The position numbers and the translations under genes are program-made. A stretch of 64,000 nucleotides of DNA from Streptomyces sp. NBC_01262 (GTDB lineage Bacteria > Actinomycetota > Actinomycetes > Streptomycetales > Streptomycetaceae), in contig NZ_CP108462.1 of the NCBI RefSeq assembly GCF_036226365.1, positions 1,054,001 to 1,118,000 of the forward strand, given 5' to 3'. Position 1 is the stretch's first letter; each line of letters opens with the position of its first letter. The notes below the pieces were generated by a model that saw only the letters and a list, made by a program, of their open reading frames with translations, made no database searches and was not told where the DNA came from. Shown here in pieces: positions 16,955 to 26,401 of the stretch.

Positions 16955-16966
16955 TACGCCACCGTA
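16955..16966. promoter_or_regulatory. Inverted repeat upstream of the SGNH hydrolase
   Basis: TACG-CCAC-CGTA sits 32 bases upstream of the hydrolase start, flanked by GTGACC and GTAACC so that the imperfect symmetry extends to about 22 bases. Its shape recalls operators of TetR-type regulators of lipid genes in actinobacteria. That resemblance is from memory and unproven. Confidence 0.3.
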
Positions 16967-17002
16967 ACCAGGGGTTGACGTGCAGTGACTTATCCCACTC
17001 GG

Positions 17003-19129
17003 TCAGTTCCGCCGAAGGTGGAATACGGCGGCGTCAAGATCACCCTTCAGTCCGGTGCGCAGCCCGTGGTGCAGCAGCACCGCCCCTCGGTGGACCTCGC
17101 CGGTCTCCACATCGGTGTACGTCGCCGCCGGGTCGAGGCCGCGCAGCCGCAGCGCGGGCTGGGGCTCGCCGTGCTTCTGGTTGCGCAGCCAGGCCAGCAC
17201 CACCGTCTCGTCGCCGCCGACGTACTGGACGGCGCTGAACTCCTCGCTCGGCGGCCGCAGCCGGTACTGCTCGCCCTGCTGGACGAGCGGGCGGATCGCC
17301 TTGTAGCGGGCGATCCACTCCTTGGCCTCTTCGAGCTCGGCCTCGTTCCACTTGACCAGGTTGCCGCCGATGCCGAGCACCCCGGCCATGGACGACACGA
17401 AGCGGTAGCGCAGCGAGCTGACCCGGTGGTTCATCTGCTCGTTGGGGCTGTCGGTGACCCAGGCGGACATCACCCGGGCCGGGTGGATCTGGCTGAATCC
17501 GTGCTGGATCGCCAGCCGGTCCAGCGGGTCGGTGTTGTCGGAGGTCCACACCTCGTCGGTGCGGGACAGGACGCCCAGGTCGATCCGCGCGCCACCGCCC
17601 GAGCAGGACTCGAAGGCGACGCCCGGGTGGGCCTCGCGCAGCCGGTCCAGCAGCGCGTACAGCCCGAGGACGTGGTCGACCCACATCCGCTGCGGATAGG
17701 CCTCGCCCGGCCAGCCGGCGTCGGTGAAGCACCGGTTGAAGTCCCACTTCACATAGTCGATGGGGGCGCTGCTCAGCAGGGTGTCGAGCTGCTCCCACAG
17801 GTATTCGCGCACATCCTCGCGGGCCAGGTTCAAGATGAGCTGGTTCCGGAACTCGGTGCGGCGGCGGCCCTGCTGGTACTGCACCCAGTCCGGGTGCGCG
17901 CGGTACAGGTCGCTGTCGGGGTTGACCATCTCCGGCTCGACCCAGATGCCGAACTGCATGCCCATCGCGTGCACGTCGTCGGCGAGCGGCTTGAGCCCGT
18001 TGGGGAAGCGGTCGGTGTTGGGCGTCCAGTCGCCGAGCCCGGCCTTGTCGCTCGTACGCGCCCCGAACCAGCCGTCGTCCACGACGAACAGCTCGACGCC
18101 CAGGTCGGCGGCGCGGCGGGCCAGGGCGCGCTGCCCGGTCTCGCTGACCTCGAAGTAGGTGGCTTCCCAGGAGTTGTAGAGCACCGGCCGGGAGATCGCG
18201 GCGTCCGGGATGACGTGCGCGAGCTGGTACGCGTGCCAGGCGCGGCTGGACGCGCCGAAGCCGCCGTCCGTCCAGAGCCCCGCGAAGACCGGCGTGGTGT
18301 ACGAGTCGCCGGGCGCGAGCAGCACCAGCCCGGCGTCGTCGTGCCCGGCGCCGCCGGTGGCCTGGACCCGTCCGTCGGGCAGCAGCTGCACGGCGATCCG
18401 CCAGGACCCGGACCAGGCGAGCGCGGCGGACCACACCTCGCCCTGCTCCTCCCCCGCGTGGCCGTCGTCCAGCGCGAACCACGGCAGGTGGGTGTGGCTG
18501 GTGTGGCCGCGCCGGCTGCCGATGACGTGCTCGCCGTGGCTCAGGTCGGTGCGGGCGAGCTGGCTCTCCGCGGCCCAGCGGCCGTGCAGGTGCGACATCC
18601 GCCAGGCGTCCCGTACGGGCGGGCTCCAGGTGGCCGAGTCGGTGCGCAGCAGCTCCACGGGGGCGGTGTCGGGGGCTCCGGCGTGGTGGGCGGTGGTCCA
18701 GCGCTCGATGACGTCGGTGCCCGCGGGGATCCGGTAGTGCAGGGTGATGTCCAGGTGCTGGACGACGTCGTGGAAGTGCAGCCGCAGTTCCTCGCCCTGG
18801 GCGGTGTCGGCGGTGCCGGAGGTCTCGGTCTCGTAGCCCTCGAACAGCCATTCGGTGCCGCGTACCGCGTCGGTACGCGCGATCAGCGCGGGCCGCACGA
18901 AGCGCGGGCCTCCCTCGACGGGATACTCCTCCCGGCCGTCGAGCGGCGACTCGAAGCCGCTGCGGCGGGTGAGCGGCCCGGCGGCGGCCAGCGCCTCGGC
19001 GTCGGCGAGGGCGATCCGCGGCCCCCAGTGGAGGTGCAGCAGTTCGTCCTGCTCGGTGAGCCGCAGCGCGTAGCTGCTGCTGGTACCCGAGAGCAGCCAT
19101 ACGCGGCCGTCCGCGCCTACATCAATCAT
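17003..19129 (-). CDS. Alpha-galactosidase, GH36
   Basis: A 708-residue glycoside hydrolase that should release terminal alpha-linked galactose, for example from raffinose-type sugars. It has the N-terminal beta-sandwich domain, then the barrel with the nucleophile Asp in DYVKWDFNRCF near residue 455, ESCSGGGARIDLG near 515, and the acid/base Asp in WTSDNTDPLDR. There is no signal peptide, so it works in the cytosol on imported oligosaccharides. The ATG at 19129 has a GGGGAG site eight to nine bases upstream; the far longer open frame beyond it is antisense to the phosphatase and was rejected. No sugar transporter or regulator gene is adjacent. Confidence 0.9.
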   Translation of the reverse strand: MIDVGADGRVWLLSGTSSSYALRLTEQDELLHLHWGPRIALADAEALAAAGPLTRRSGFESPLDGREEYPVEGGPRFVRPALIARTDAVRGTEWLFEGYETETSGTADTAQGEELRLHFHDVVQHLDITLHYRIPAGTDVIERWTTAHHAGAPDTAPVELLRTDSATWSPPVRDAWRMSHLHGRWAAESQLARTDLSHGEHVIGSRRGHTSHTHLPWFALDDGHAGEEQGEVWSAALAWSGSWRIAVQLLPDGRVQATGGAGHDDAGLVLLAPGDSYTTPVFAGLWTDGGFGASSRAWHAYQLAHVIPDAAISRPVLYNSWEATYFEVSETGQRALARRAADLGVELFVVDDGWFGARTSDKAGLGDWTPNTDRFPNGLKPLADDVHAMGMQFGIWVEPEMVNPDSDLYRAHPDWVQYQQGRRRTEFRNQLILNLAREDVREYLWEQLDTLLSSAPIDYVKWDFNRCFTDAGWPGEAYPQRMWVDHVLGLYALLDRLREAHPGVAFESCSGGGARIDLGVLSRTDEVWTSDNTDPLDRLAIQHGFSQIHPARVMSAWVTDSPNEQMNHRVSSLRYRFVSSMAGVLGIGGNLVKWNEAELEEAKEWIARYKAIRPLVQQGEQYRLRPPSEEFSAVQYVGGDETVVLAWLRNQKHGEPQPALRLRGLDPAATYTDVETGEVHRGAVLLHHGLRTGLKGDLDAAVFHLRRN

Positions 19130-19242
19130 CAAAACTCCCCTTTTCCAATCACGCTCGAACATCATCGGTGCGCATGGCGCGGATATCAATGACCAACGGA
19201 ACACATACCACCTGGTACGCCATGAGAATGCTTGTCGTATCG

Positions 19243-19267
19243 TCGGGTCGGCAGGAGCCTGACCCGA
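19243..19267 (+). promoter_or_regulatory. Hairpin/inverted repeat in the phosphatase 5' region
   Basis: TCGGGTCGGC-AGGA-GCC-T-GACCCGA can fold into a 10-bp stem with one bulged T just upstream of the AAAGGAG ribosome site (19271-19277) of the phosphatase gene. It could be an operator read as DNA, or a structure affecting translation read as RNA. Both are inference. Confidence 0.35.
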
Positions 19268-19282
19268 TCCAAAGGAGCGCCG

Positions 19283-20101
19283 GTGACCCAGCAGCCGCCG
19301 AAGACCAGCTCGACCGAGCCCGAGCTCACCGGCGTACGCAACTTCCGCGACGTCGGCGGACTCCCCACGGCCGACGGCCGACGGGTACGGCACGGGCGGC
19401 TCTACCGCAGCGGCCACCTCGCGCACACCACCGACAGCGACGCCGAGTTCCTGTCCTCGCTCGGCCTGCACACCGTCATCGACTTCCGCAACGCCTCCGA
19501 CATCAAGCTCGAAGGCCCCGACGTCGATCTGCCCGGCGTGCGCAACGTCAACATGCCGCTCAGCGACCCGGCCTCCGGCTCCGAGTTCTGGGGCATCGTG
19601 CGCGGCGGCGACATCGCGGCCCTGCGCGAGATCCTCGGCGACGGCAAGGCGGCCAAGCGGATGACCGACGCCTACGTGCGGATCATCCTGGACCGCACCG
19701 AGGAGCACGGGCGGATGCTGAACCTCCTCACCGAGGAGGAGTCCGTGCCGACCCTGCTGCACTGCGCCGCCGGCAAGGACCGGGCCGGCACCTCGATCGC
19801 GATCATCCTGCTCGCCCTGGGCGTCGAGCGCGAGGCCATCATGGCCGACTACCTCGCCAGCAACGCCGCCCACCGCCGCTACCGCGTCCAGCGCGCCGAC
19901 GGCGCCGACCCCTCCGGACGGCCCGCACCCGAGGTCATGGAGCTGCTCAGCCCGCTCTTCGACGCCCGCGCCGAGTACCTCGCCACCGCCTTCGACACGA
20001 TCGAGGCCCACTGGGGCTCCGTGGACGCCTACCTCACCGAGGGCCTGGGCCTCACCCCCGCCCGCCGCGAACGGCTGCGCGAGCTGTTCCTGGAGGACTG
20101 A
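19283..20101 (+). CDS. Tyrosine/serine protein phosphatase (Y_phosphatase3 type)
   Basis: A 272-residue phosphatase of the DSP-like bacterial family. It has the N-terminal VRNFRDVGGLPTADGR motif typical of this group, a LYRSGHL segment, the general-acid loop region, and the catalytic P-loop HCAAGKDRAGTS near residue 165 (C-x5-R). It may remove phosphate from phosphotyrosine, phosphoserine or phosphoinositides, with targets unknown. GTG at 19283 is chosen for its ideal AAAGGAG site five bases upstream; the 17 earlier in-frame codons lack a site. It is convergent with the hopanoid aminotransferase. Confidence 0.87.
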   Translation: MTQQPPKTSSTEPELTGVRNFRDVGGLPTADGRRVRHGRLYRSGHLAHTTDSDAEFLSSLGLHTVIDFRNASDIKLEGPDVDLPGVRNVNMPLSDPASGSEFWGIVRGGDIAALREILGDGKAAKRMTDAYVRIILDRTEEHGRMLNLLTEEESVPTLLHCAAGKDRAGTSIAIILLALGVEREAIMADYLASNAAHRRYRVQRADGADPSGRPAPEVMELLSPLFDARAEYLATAFDTIEAHWGSVDAYLTEGLGLTPARRERLRELFLED

Positions 20102-20124
20102 CGCAGGACTGACGGCAGGACCGA

Positions 20125-20148
20125 CGGCAGGGACCGGGCCCTCTGCCG
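20125..20148. terminator. Bidirectional hairpin between phosphatase and hopanoid operon
   Basis: CGGCAGGG-ACCGGG-CCC-TC-TGCCG folds as an 8-bp stem with a two-base bulge in the 56-base gap between convergent stops. It is a plausible terminator for both the phosphatase and the long hopanoid transcript. Confidence 0.5.
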
Positions 20149-20157
20149 CCGTCCGCG

Positions 20158-21555
20158 CTACCGGTTCGCCACCGCCTGCTTCACCAGCGTCCTGCTGAAC
20201 TCCCACATCAGGCTGCCGCCCGCATGCGCGTCGTCCATCACCGCCGTGAACGCCTCCACGAACCGGTCCACCTCCCGCTCCCCGATCACCAGCGGCGGGA
20301 TCAGCTTGATCACCTCCATGTGGTCCCCCGACACCTGCGTCAGGATCCGGTGCCGCTGAAGCAGCGGCACCACCACCATCTGCGCGAACAGCCCCTTGCG
20401 CGCCGCCTGCAGCATCGTCCACCGGCCGCGCAGCCCGAGCGACTTCGGCCGCCCGAACTCGATCCCGATCATCAGGCCCCGCCCCCGCACCTCGTGCAGC
20501 AGCTCATACCGGTCGACGAGCGCCGCCAGGCGGGTGCGCAGCAGATCCCCGGTGCGGCGGGCGTTCGCCACGATCTGCTCGTCCTCCATCACGGACAGCG
20601 TCGCCAGCCCGGCCGCCATCGCCTGCGCGTTCGCGCCGAAGCTCGCGGAATGGACCAGCACCCGGTCCATCGACGAATAGACCTTCTTGAAGATCCAGTC
20701 CTTGCCGATGGTGGCCCCCACGGGGACATAGCCGCCCGACAGCGCCTTCGCGACGCACACCAGGTCCGGCTCGACGCCCTCCTCGTGCCCGTACGCGAAG
20801 AAGTCCCCGGTCCGCCCGATGCCCGTCTGCACCTCGTCCGCGATCAGCAGCGCCTTGTGCCGGTGCAGCAGCTCCTGCGCCGCGCGCAGGTAGCCGGGCG
20901 GCGCGGCGTGTACGCCCTTGCCCTGGATCGGCTCCACGATCAGCGCCGCGACATCGCCGCGCTTGAGCTCCCGTTCCAGGGCCTCCAGATCGCCCAGCTC
21001 GACGGCGGTGTCGGGCAGCAGCGGGCTGAAGCCGTCGCGGAAGCCGTCCTCGCCGTTGACCGACAGCGAGCCGGTGGTCAGGCCGTGGAAGGCGTGCGAG
21101 CAGTACAGTACGCGGGGCTTCCCGGTCGCGTAGCGGGCGAACTTCAGGGCCGTCTCGACGGCCTCCGTACCGCTGTTCCCGAAGAACACCCGGTCCAGGT
21201 GCGGGGTGTACGTCAGCAGCTTCTCCGCCAGCAGACCCGGCAGCGGCTGGCAGTCGAAGCGGGTCAGGTCGGCCAGCCCCGCATCCAGGACGTCGTGCAA
21301 CGCCTTGCGCACGACCGGGTGGTGCCTGCCCAGGCCCATCACCCCGAAGCCGGCGAGCATGTCGAGGTAGTCGGCGCCCTCGCTGTCCCAGAAGTAGGCG
21401 CCCTCGGCGCGCTCGTAGACCTTGTCGAAGCCGATGGTGTGCAGCATGCGGGGCAGCTGGTGGTTCAGGTACTTCGCGTGCAGGTCGTAGCGCTCGGCGC
21501 TGCGCTCGGCCAGCAGCGTGGCGAGGTCAAACGGCTTCGGCTCCGCCGCTGTCAT
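20158..21555 (-). CDS. Class III aminotransferase of the hopanoid operon (HpnO-like)
   Basis: A 465-residue PLP-dependent aminotransferase. The class III signature LLIADEVQTGIGRTGDFFAY is followed by the PLP lysine in LVCVAKALSGGYVPVG near residue 268; the phosphate-binding GNSGTEAVETALKFAR is near 130. As the last gene of the hopanoid operon it most likely aminates ribosylhopane-derived aldehyde to give aminobacteriohopanetriol, the extended hopanoid known from Streptomyces. The ATG at 21555 has AAGGAA upstream. It follows dxs by 67 bases. Assignment to hopanoid tailoring rests on context plus the class III family. Confidence 0.85.
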   Translation of the reverse strand: MTAAEPKPFDLATLLAERSAERYDLHAKYLNHQLPRMLHTIGFDKVYERAEGAYFWDSEGADYLDMLAGFGVMGLGRHHPVVRKALHDVLDAGLADLTRFDCQPLPGLLAEKLLTYTPHLDRVFFGNSGTEAVETALKFARYATGKPRVLYCSHAFHGLTTGSLSVNGEDGFRDGFSPLLPDTAVELGDLEALERELKRGDVAALIVEPIQGKGVHAAPPGYLRAAQELLHRHKALLIADEVQTGIGRTGDFFAYGHEEGVEPDLVCVAKALSGGYVPVGATIGKDWIFKKVYSSMDRVLVHSASFGANAQAMAAGLATLSVMEDEQIVANARRTGDLLRTRLAALVDRYELLHEVRGRGLMIGIEFGRPKSLGLRGRWTMLQAARKGLFAQMVVVPLLQRHRILTQVSGDHMEVIKLIPPLVIGEREVDRFVEAFTAVMDDAHAGGSLMWEFSRTLVKQAVANR

Positions 21556-21622
21556 GATGTGGGGTTCCTTTCGTGAGTCGCTGCGGTCAGTGACCGGGGT
21601 CTGGGGCGGAGCCCCGGCGGAT

Positions 21623-23500
21623 TCACGCCGGCCCGATCCGGGCGAGCGTCGCGCTGAGGCGGGCGGCGATCTCGGACGGGGTGAGGCCGATGTCGGCGAG
21701 GATCTCGCCACGCTTGGCGTGTGCGAGGAACCGCTGGGGGATGCCGAAATCCCGTACGGGGATGTCGACCTCGGCGTCGCGCAGGGCCTGGGCGACGGCG
21801 GAGCCGACGCCGCCGGCGCGGCCGTTGTCCTCGACGACGGCGACGAGGCGGTGCTCGGCGGCGAGCGGCGCGAGCGCGGGGTCGAGCGGCTTGACCCAGC
21901 GGGGGTCGACGACGGTGACGCCGACGCCCCGCTCGCGCAGCAGCGCGGCGGCGGCGAGGCAGACGGGGGCGAGGGCGCCGACGGAGACGAGGAGGACGTC
22001 GGGACGGTCGCCGCGGGCGAGGACGTCGAGGCCGCCGACGCGGTCGAGGGCGGGGAGGGCGTCGCCGACGGTCTCCTTGGGGAAGCGGATGACGGTGGGG
22101 GCGTCGTCGACGGCGAGCGCCTCGCGGAGTTGGGCGCGCAGCGCGTCCGCGTCGCGCGGGGCGGCGATCCGCAGGCCCGGGACGACCTGGAGGATCGACA
22201 TGTCCCACATGCCGTTGTGCGAGGCCCCGTCGTCGCCGGTGACACCGGCCCGGTCCAGGACGAAGGTGACGCCGCACCTGTGCAGCGCGACATCCATCAG
22301 GACCTGGTCGAACGCCCGGTTCAGGAAGGTCGCGTAGACCGCGACCACCGGATGCAGCCCGCCCGTGGCCAGGCCGGCCGCCGAGACGGCGGCGTGCTGC
22401 TCGGCGATGCCGACGTCGTAGACCCGGTCCGGGAAGGCCTTGGCGAACTTCTCCAGCCCGACCGGCTGGAGCATCGCCGCCGTGATGGCGACGACATCCC
22501 GGCGCTCGGCCCCGAGCTTGAGCATCTCGTCGCCGAAGACGGTGGTCCACTTGGGCCCGTTGGACGGGGTGAGCGGCTCGCACGTCAGCGGGTCCATCGC
22601 GCCGACCGCGTGGAAGCGGTCCGCCTCGTCCTGCTCGGCGAAGGCGTAGCCCCGCCCTTTCTCGGTGAGGCAGTGGATGAGCACGGGCCCGCTGAAACGC
22701 TTGGCGCGCCGCAGGGCGGACTCGACGGCGGCGATGTCGTGGCCGTCGATCGGGCCGACGTACTTCAGGCCGAGGTCCTCGAACATGCCCTGCGGGGCGA
22801 AGGCGTCCTTGAAGCCCTTCTTGGCCCCGTGCAGGGACTCGTACAGCGGCTGGCCTACGACGGGGGTGTGCTGGAGGACCTGTTTCCCCCAGGCGAGGAA
22901 GCGCTCGTAGCCGTCGGTCGTGCGGAGGGTGGCCAGGTGGTTGGCGAGGCCGCCGATGGTGGGCGCGTAGGAGCGCTCGTTGTCGTTGACGACGATGATG
23001 AGGGGGCGGTCCTTGGCGGCGGCGATGTTGTTGAGCGCCTCCCAGGCCATGCCGCCGGTCAGCGCCCCGTCTCCGATGACGGCGACGACGTGGTCGTCGC
23101 GGCCGAGGACCTGGTTGGCCTTGGCGAGGCCGTCGGCCCAGCCCAGGACGGTGGAGGCGTGGCTGTTCTCGATGACGTCGTGCTCGGACTCGGCCCGGGA
23201 GGGATAGCCGGACAGACCACCCTTGCCGCGGAGCTTGGAGAAGTCCTGACGGCCGGTCAGCAGCTTGTGTACGTAGGACTGGTGGCCGGTGTCCCAGAGG
23301 ATGCGGTCGGCCGGGGAGTCGAAGACCCGGTGCAGCGCGATGGTCAGCTCGACCACCCCGAGGTTGGGGCCCAGGTGACCGCCGGTCCTGGCGACCGCCT
23401 GGACGAGGAATTGGCGGAGTTCACCGGCCAGTTCGGCCAGACTGTCCTCGGGCAGCGCCTTCAGATCTCGCGGGCCTCGGATGTTCTCAAGCATCGACAC
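21623..23500 (-). CDS. dxs: 1-deoxy-D-xylulose-5-phosphate synthase
   Basis: A 625-residue thiamine-diphosphate enzyme that condenses pyruvate and glyceraldehyde 3-phosphate, the first step of the MEP isoprenoid pathway. The TPP/Mg motif [18 protein letters not shown] is near residue 150, [11 protein letters not shown] lies before it, and the transketolase middle domain starts near 310 with [15 protein letters not shown]. The GTG at 23500 is preferred because it has GAGG seven bases upstream and gives an N-terminus like a Streptomyces Dxs I recall; ATG at 23494 is the alternative. Having dxs and ispG inside the hopanoid operon suggests these are second copies raising precursor supply for hopanoids. 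Confidence 0.93.
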   Translation of the reverse strand: MSMLENIRGPRDLKALPEDSLAELAGELRQFLVQAVARTGGHLGPNLGVVELTIALHRVFDSPADRILWDTGHQSYVHKLLTGRQDFSKLRGKGGLSGYPSRAESEHDVIENSHASTVLGWADGLAKANQVLGRDDHVVAVIGDGALTGGMAWEALNNIAAAKDRPLIIVVNDNERSYAPTIGGLANHLATLRTTDGYERFLAWGKQVLQHTPVVGQPLYESLHGAKKGFKDAFAPQGMFEDLGLKYVGPIDGHDIAAVESALRRAKRFSGPVLIHCLTEKGRGYAFAEQDEADRFHAVGAMDPLTCEPLTPSNGPKWTTVFGDEMLKLGAERRDVVAITAAMLQPVGLEKFAKAFPDRVYDVGIAEQHAAVSAAGLATGGLHPVVAVYATFLNRAFDQVLMDVALHRCGVTFVLDRAGVTGDDGASHNGMWDMSILQVVPGLRIAAPRDADALRAQLREALAVDDAPTVIRFPKETVGDALPALDRVGGLDVLARGDRPDVLLVSVGALAPVCLAAAALLRERGVGVTVVDPRWVKPLDPALAPLAAEHRLVAVVEDNGRAGGVGSAVAQALRDAEVDIPVRDFGIPQRFLAHAKRGEILADIGLTPSEIAARLSATLARIGPA

Positions 23501-23532
23501 GTTCGGACCTCGTTCCCCCTGCCGGGATTCAA

Positions 23533-23597
23533 GAGGCCGGGCGAACAGGTGGGGCGGCGTCACAGGGCGACGACGCCCCACCTGTTCGCTCGGCCTC
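23533..23597. other. Long intercistronic hairpin between ispG and dxs
   Basis: A left arm at 23533-23556 pairs with a right arm at 23574-23597 over 24 positions with a single non-Watson-Crick pair (23540/23590), around a 17-base loop. In the hopanoid mRNA it sits 11 bases after the ispG stop and 33 bases before the dxs start. It may be an RNase processing point, a stabiliser for the upstream mRNA, or a partial terminator that sets the dose of dxs and the aminotransferase. The repeat is seen directly; the function is inferred. Confidence 0.75.
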
Positions 23598-23607
23598 TCA
23601 CTGCGTT

Positions 23608-24762
23608 TCAGCTCACGCTGACCTGGGGCTCGCCGGAGGTGGCTCCCGCGGACTCCATTTCCTCGGCGATCTTCATCGCCTCTTCGATGAGCGTCTCGAC
23701 GATCTTCGATTCCGGCACGGTCTTGATGACCTCGCCCTTGACGAAGATCTGACCCTTGCCGTTGCCGGAGGCCACGCCCAGATCCGCCTCGCGGGCCTCG
23801 CCGGGGCCGTTGACGACACAGCCCATGACCGCGACGCGCAGCGGCACCTCCATGCCCTCCAGACCGGCGGTGACCTGGTCGGCGAGCTTGTAGACATCCA
23901 CCTGGGCCCGCCCGCACGACGGGCAGGAGACGATCTCCAGGCCGCGCTGCCTGAGGTTGAGGGACTCCAGGATCTGCAGCCCCACCTTGACCTCCTGAGC
24001 CGGAGGCGCGGACAGCGAGACCCGGATCGTGTCGCCGATGCCCTCGCTCAGCAGTGCCCCGAAGGCCACGGCCGACTTGATCGTGCCCTGGAAGGCCGGG
24101 CCCGCCTCGGTCACCCCGAGATGCAGCGGGTAGTCGCACTTCGCCGCCAGTTGCCGGTAGGCGTTGACCATCACCACCGGGTCGTTGTGCTTGACGGAGA
24201 TCTTGATGTCACGGAAGCCGTGCTCCTCGAACAGCGAGCACTCCCACAACGCGGACTCCACCAGCGCCTCGGGCGTGGCCTTGCCGTACTTCTCCAGCAG
24301 CCGCCGGTCCAGGGAGCCGGCGTTGACCCCGATCCGGATCGGCACCCCGGCCGCGGCGGCGGCCTTGGCGATCTCCTTGACCTTGTCGTCGAACTGCCGG
24401 ATGTTGCCGGGGTTGACCCGGACCGCCGCGCAGCCCGCGTCGATCGCGGCGAAGACGTACTTCGGCTGGAAGTGGATGTCCGCGATCACCGGGATCTGCG
24501 ACTTCCTGGCGATCGCCGGCAGCGCGTCGGCGTCGTCCTGCGACGGGCAGGCCACCCGCACGATCTGGCAGCCGGAGGCGGTCAGCTCGGCGATCTGCTG
24601 CAGTGTCGCGTTCACGTCCGCCGTCGGTGTGGTCGTCATCGACTGCACCGAGACGGGGGCGTCGCCGCCCACCGCCACCGGCCCGACATGGATCTGTCGG
24701 GACCGGCGGCGGGGGGAGAGCGTCACGGGGACTGCGGGCAGCCCCAGATCAACGGTGGCCAT
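23608..24762 (-). CDS. ispG: 4-hydroxy-3-methylbut-2-enyl diphosphate synthase (GcpE)
   Basis: A 384-residue iron-sulfur enzyme of the MEP pathway that reductively converts methylerythritol cyclodiphosphate to HMBPP. The TIM-barrel part has [16 protein letters not shown] and VRVNPGNI. Cluster ligands are in [13 protein letters not shown] near residue 275 and [15 protein letters not shown] near 315. Length fits the bacterial form. ATG at 24762 follows the hpnH stop by two bases, so it is translationally coupled to hpnH. In this operon it is probably a paralogue of a housekeeping copy elsewhere. Confidence 0.95.
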   Translation of the reverse strand: MATVDLGLPAVPVTLSPRRRSRQIHVGPVAVGGDAPVSVQSMTTTPTADVNATLQQIAELTASGCQIVRVACPSQDDADALPAIARKSQIPVIADIHFQPKYVFAAIDAGCAAVRVNPGNIRQFDDKVKEIAKAAAAAGVPIRIGVNAGSLDRRLLEKYGKATPEALVESALWECSLFEEHGFRDIKISVKHNDPVVMVNAYRQLAAKCDYPLHLGVTEAGPAFQGTIKSAVAFGALLSEGIGDTIRVSLSAPPAQEVKVGLQILESLNLRQRGLEIVSCPSCGRAQVDVYKLADQVTAGLEGMEVPLRVAVMGCVVNGPGEAREADLGVASGNGKGQIFVKGEVIKTVPESKIVETLIEEAMKIAEEMESAGATSGEPQVSVS

Positions 24763-24764
24763 GG

Positions 24765-25790
24765 CTAGCCGGCCCGGTTCCCGTTGACCGTCTCGCGGAC
24801 GGCCCGGATGGACTCCTTGAGGGAGCCCATGGTGGCCAGGACGGCGGTCGGCTCGTAGCCGCAGTGCGCCATGCAGTTGGCGCAGCGCGGGTCCTTGCCG
24901 CGGCCGTACTTGCTCCAGTCGGTCTCGTCGATGAGCTCCTTGTACGTGGTCACGTACCCGTCGCTCATCAGGTAGCAGGGGCGCTGCCAGCCGAAGAGCG
25001 AGTAGTTGGGGATGGCCCACGCGGTGCAGGGGAAGTCGGCCTTGCCCTCCAGGAAGTCCAGGAAGAGCGGCGAATGGTTCAGCCGCCACTTCTTGCGGTT
25101 GCCGCCCGCGAAGGCCTTCTTGAACAGCTCGCGGGTCTGCTCGACACCGAGGAAGTGCTCCTGGTCGGGCGCCTTCTCGTAGGCGTACGCCGGGGAGATC
25201 ATCATCTCGTCGACCTGGAGCTCGTCGTTGAGGAAGTTGAGCACCTCGATGATGGTCTGCGGGGTGTCGGTGTTGAAGAAGGTCGAATTGGTGGTGACCC
25301 GGAAGCCGCGCCGCTTGGCCTCCTTGATGGCCTCGACGGCCTCGTCGAAGACGCCTTCCTTGGCGACCGACTCGTCATGCCGCTCGCGCAGGCCGTCGAT
25401 GTGGACGGCGAAGGCGAAGTACGGCGAGGGCTTGAAGTCGGCGAGCTTCTTGCGCAACAGCATGGCGTTGGTGCACAGGAAGACGTACTTCCTCCGCGCC
25501 ACCAGCTGCCGGACGATCTCGTGGATCTGCGGGTGCATCAGCGGCTCGCCGCCGGCGATGGACACCATGGGCGCGCCGGACTCCAGCACGGCGCCGACGG
25601 CCTGGGCCACGGGCATGCGCTGCTTGAGCACACCCGCCGGATGCTGGATCTTTCCGCAGCCCTCGCACTTGAGGTTGCAGGCGAAAAGCGGTTCCAGCTC
25701 GACGATGAGCGGGAACTTCTCTCGCTTGCGAAGCTTCTGTTCCATCAGATAGGTCCCGACCCGGATGGTCTGACGAAGCGGCATGGCCAT
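24765..25790 (-). CDS. hpnH: Adenosyl-hopene transferase HpnH (radical SAM)
   Basis: A 341-residue radical SAM enzyme. The cluster motif CNLKCEGC (Cys38, Cys42, Cys45, CxxxCxxC) is followed by [10 protein letters not shown] and, toward the C-terminus, extra cysteines ([13 protein letters not shown]) like a SPASM-type tail. HpnH joins the 5'-deoxyadenosyl radical to diploptene to give adenosylhopane, the first C35 hopanoid. It lies between hpnG and ispG, as in other Streptomyces hopanoid operons. Length and motifs match the family throughout. Confidence 0.94.
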   Translation of the reverse strand: MAMPLRQTIRVGTYLMEQKLRKREKFPLIVELEPLFACNLKCEGCGKIQHPAGVLKQRMPVAQAVGAVLESGAPMVSIAGGEPLMHPQIHEIVRQLVARRKYVFLCTNAMLLRKKLADFKPSPYFAFAVHIDGLRERHDESVAKEGVFDEAVEAIKEAKRRGFRVTTNSTFFNTDTPQTIIEVLNFLNDELQVDEMMISPAYAYEKAPDQEHFLGVEQTRELFKKAFAGGNRKKWRLNHSPLFLDFLEGKADFPCTAWAIPNYSLFGWQRPCYLMSDGYVTTYKELIDETDWSKYGRGKDPRCANCMAHCGYEPTAVLATMGSLKESIRAVRETVNGNRAG

Positions 25791-25795
25791 CTAGC

Positions 25796-26401
25796 TCACC
25801 TCCAGGGGAGCGCGTTAGAACGGTGCCATTCGAGAAAGGCAGGAAGAAGATCCCTTAGCACGCGGAATGCGGTGATTCCGGTGCGCAGCGTGCCGACACG
25901 CACCAGTTCGTACTCAGGGGTGTCGACGATTACGCGAGCTGCCGCGACGGGGCGCGCGCCCTGGGCGAGGGCGGCGCGCATCATCGCGGCCGATTCCATG
26001 TCGACGGCGATGGCACCGGTGGCGCTGAGCGCTGCCCGCTCCGCGCCGCGCACGACGTGGTCCGACTGGGCGAGCAGGCCGGTGTGCACGGTGTGCCCGG
26101 CCGCCTTGAGCACGGCGGCCAGGCTGTCGCTCTCCTCGGTTCCCTGTGCGACCACCACGTCGCCCGGCCGTGTTCCGGGCGCGAGCCCGGCGCAGAAGCC
26201 GGTGGTCAGGACCGAGGCGTCCCGGAGATCCGGGGCGCGCAGCGCGTCGGTGACGGCGCGCTCCGCGGCCTGCGCTCCCATGCCCGTACGCAGCACGCTG
26301 ACGCCGCCGGCGCCGTCGAGGTGACGGCGGCCGGCTCTCAGCGCGAACCGCTCGAAGCGCAGAGCGCAGACGATGAGCAGCGGTGGGCCGGACTGGCCCA
26401 T
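25796..26401 (-). CDS. hpnG: Adenosylhopane nucleosidase/phosphorylase HpnG
   Basis: A 201-residue protein of the nucleoside phosphorylase/MTA-SAH nucleosidase superfamily. It has CALRFERFALRAG at the start, TGFCAGLAPGTRPGDVVVA in the middle and VDMESAAMMRAA (the family's catalytic-site Met-Glu-Ser) near residue 140. HpnG removes adenine from adenosylhopane to give ribosylhopane. ATG at 26401 overlaps the shc stop as TGATG, so it is coupled to shc. It is five bases upstream of hpnH. Confidence 0.9.
   Translation of the reverse strand: MGQSGPPLLIVCALRFERFALRAGRRHLDGAGGVSVLRTGMGAQAAERAVTDALRAPDLRDASVLTTGFCAGLAPGTRPGDVVVAQGTEESDSLAAVLKAAGHTVHTGLLAQSDHVVRGAERAALSATGAIAVDMESAAMMRAALAQGARPVAAARVIVDTPEYELVRVGTLRTGITAFRVLRDLLPAFLEWHRSNALPWR

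Noticed and set aside
19130..20422. Upstream extension of the alpha-galactosidase frame
   Set aside because: It is antisense to the tyrosine phosphatase; GH36 length and a GGGGAG site fix the start at 19129.
20158..21555. Diaminobutyrate (EctB-type) aminotransferase
   Set aside because: No ectoine genes are adjacent; it is the terminal gene of a complete hopanoid operon, where an aminotransferase is expected.
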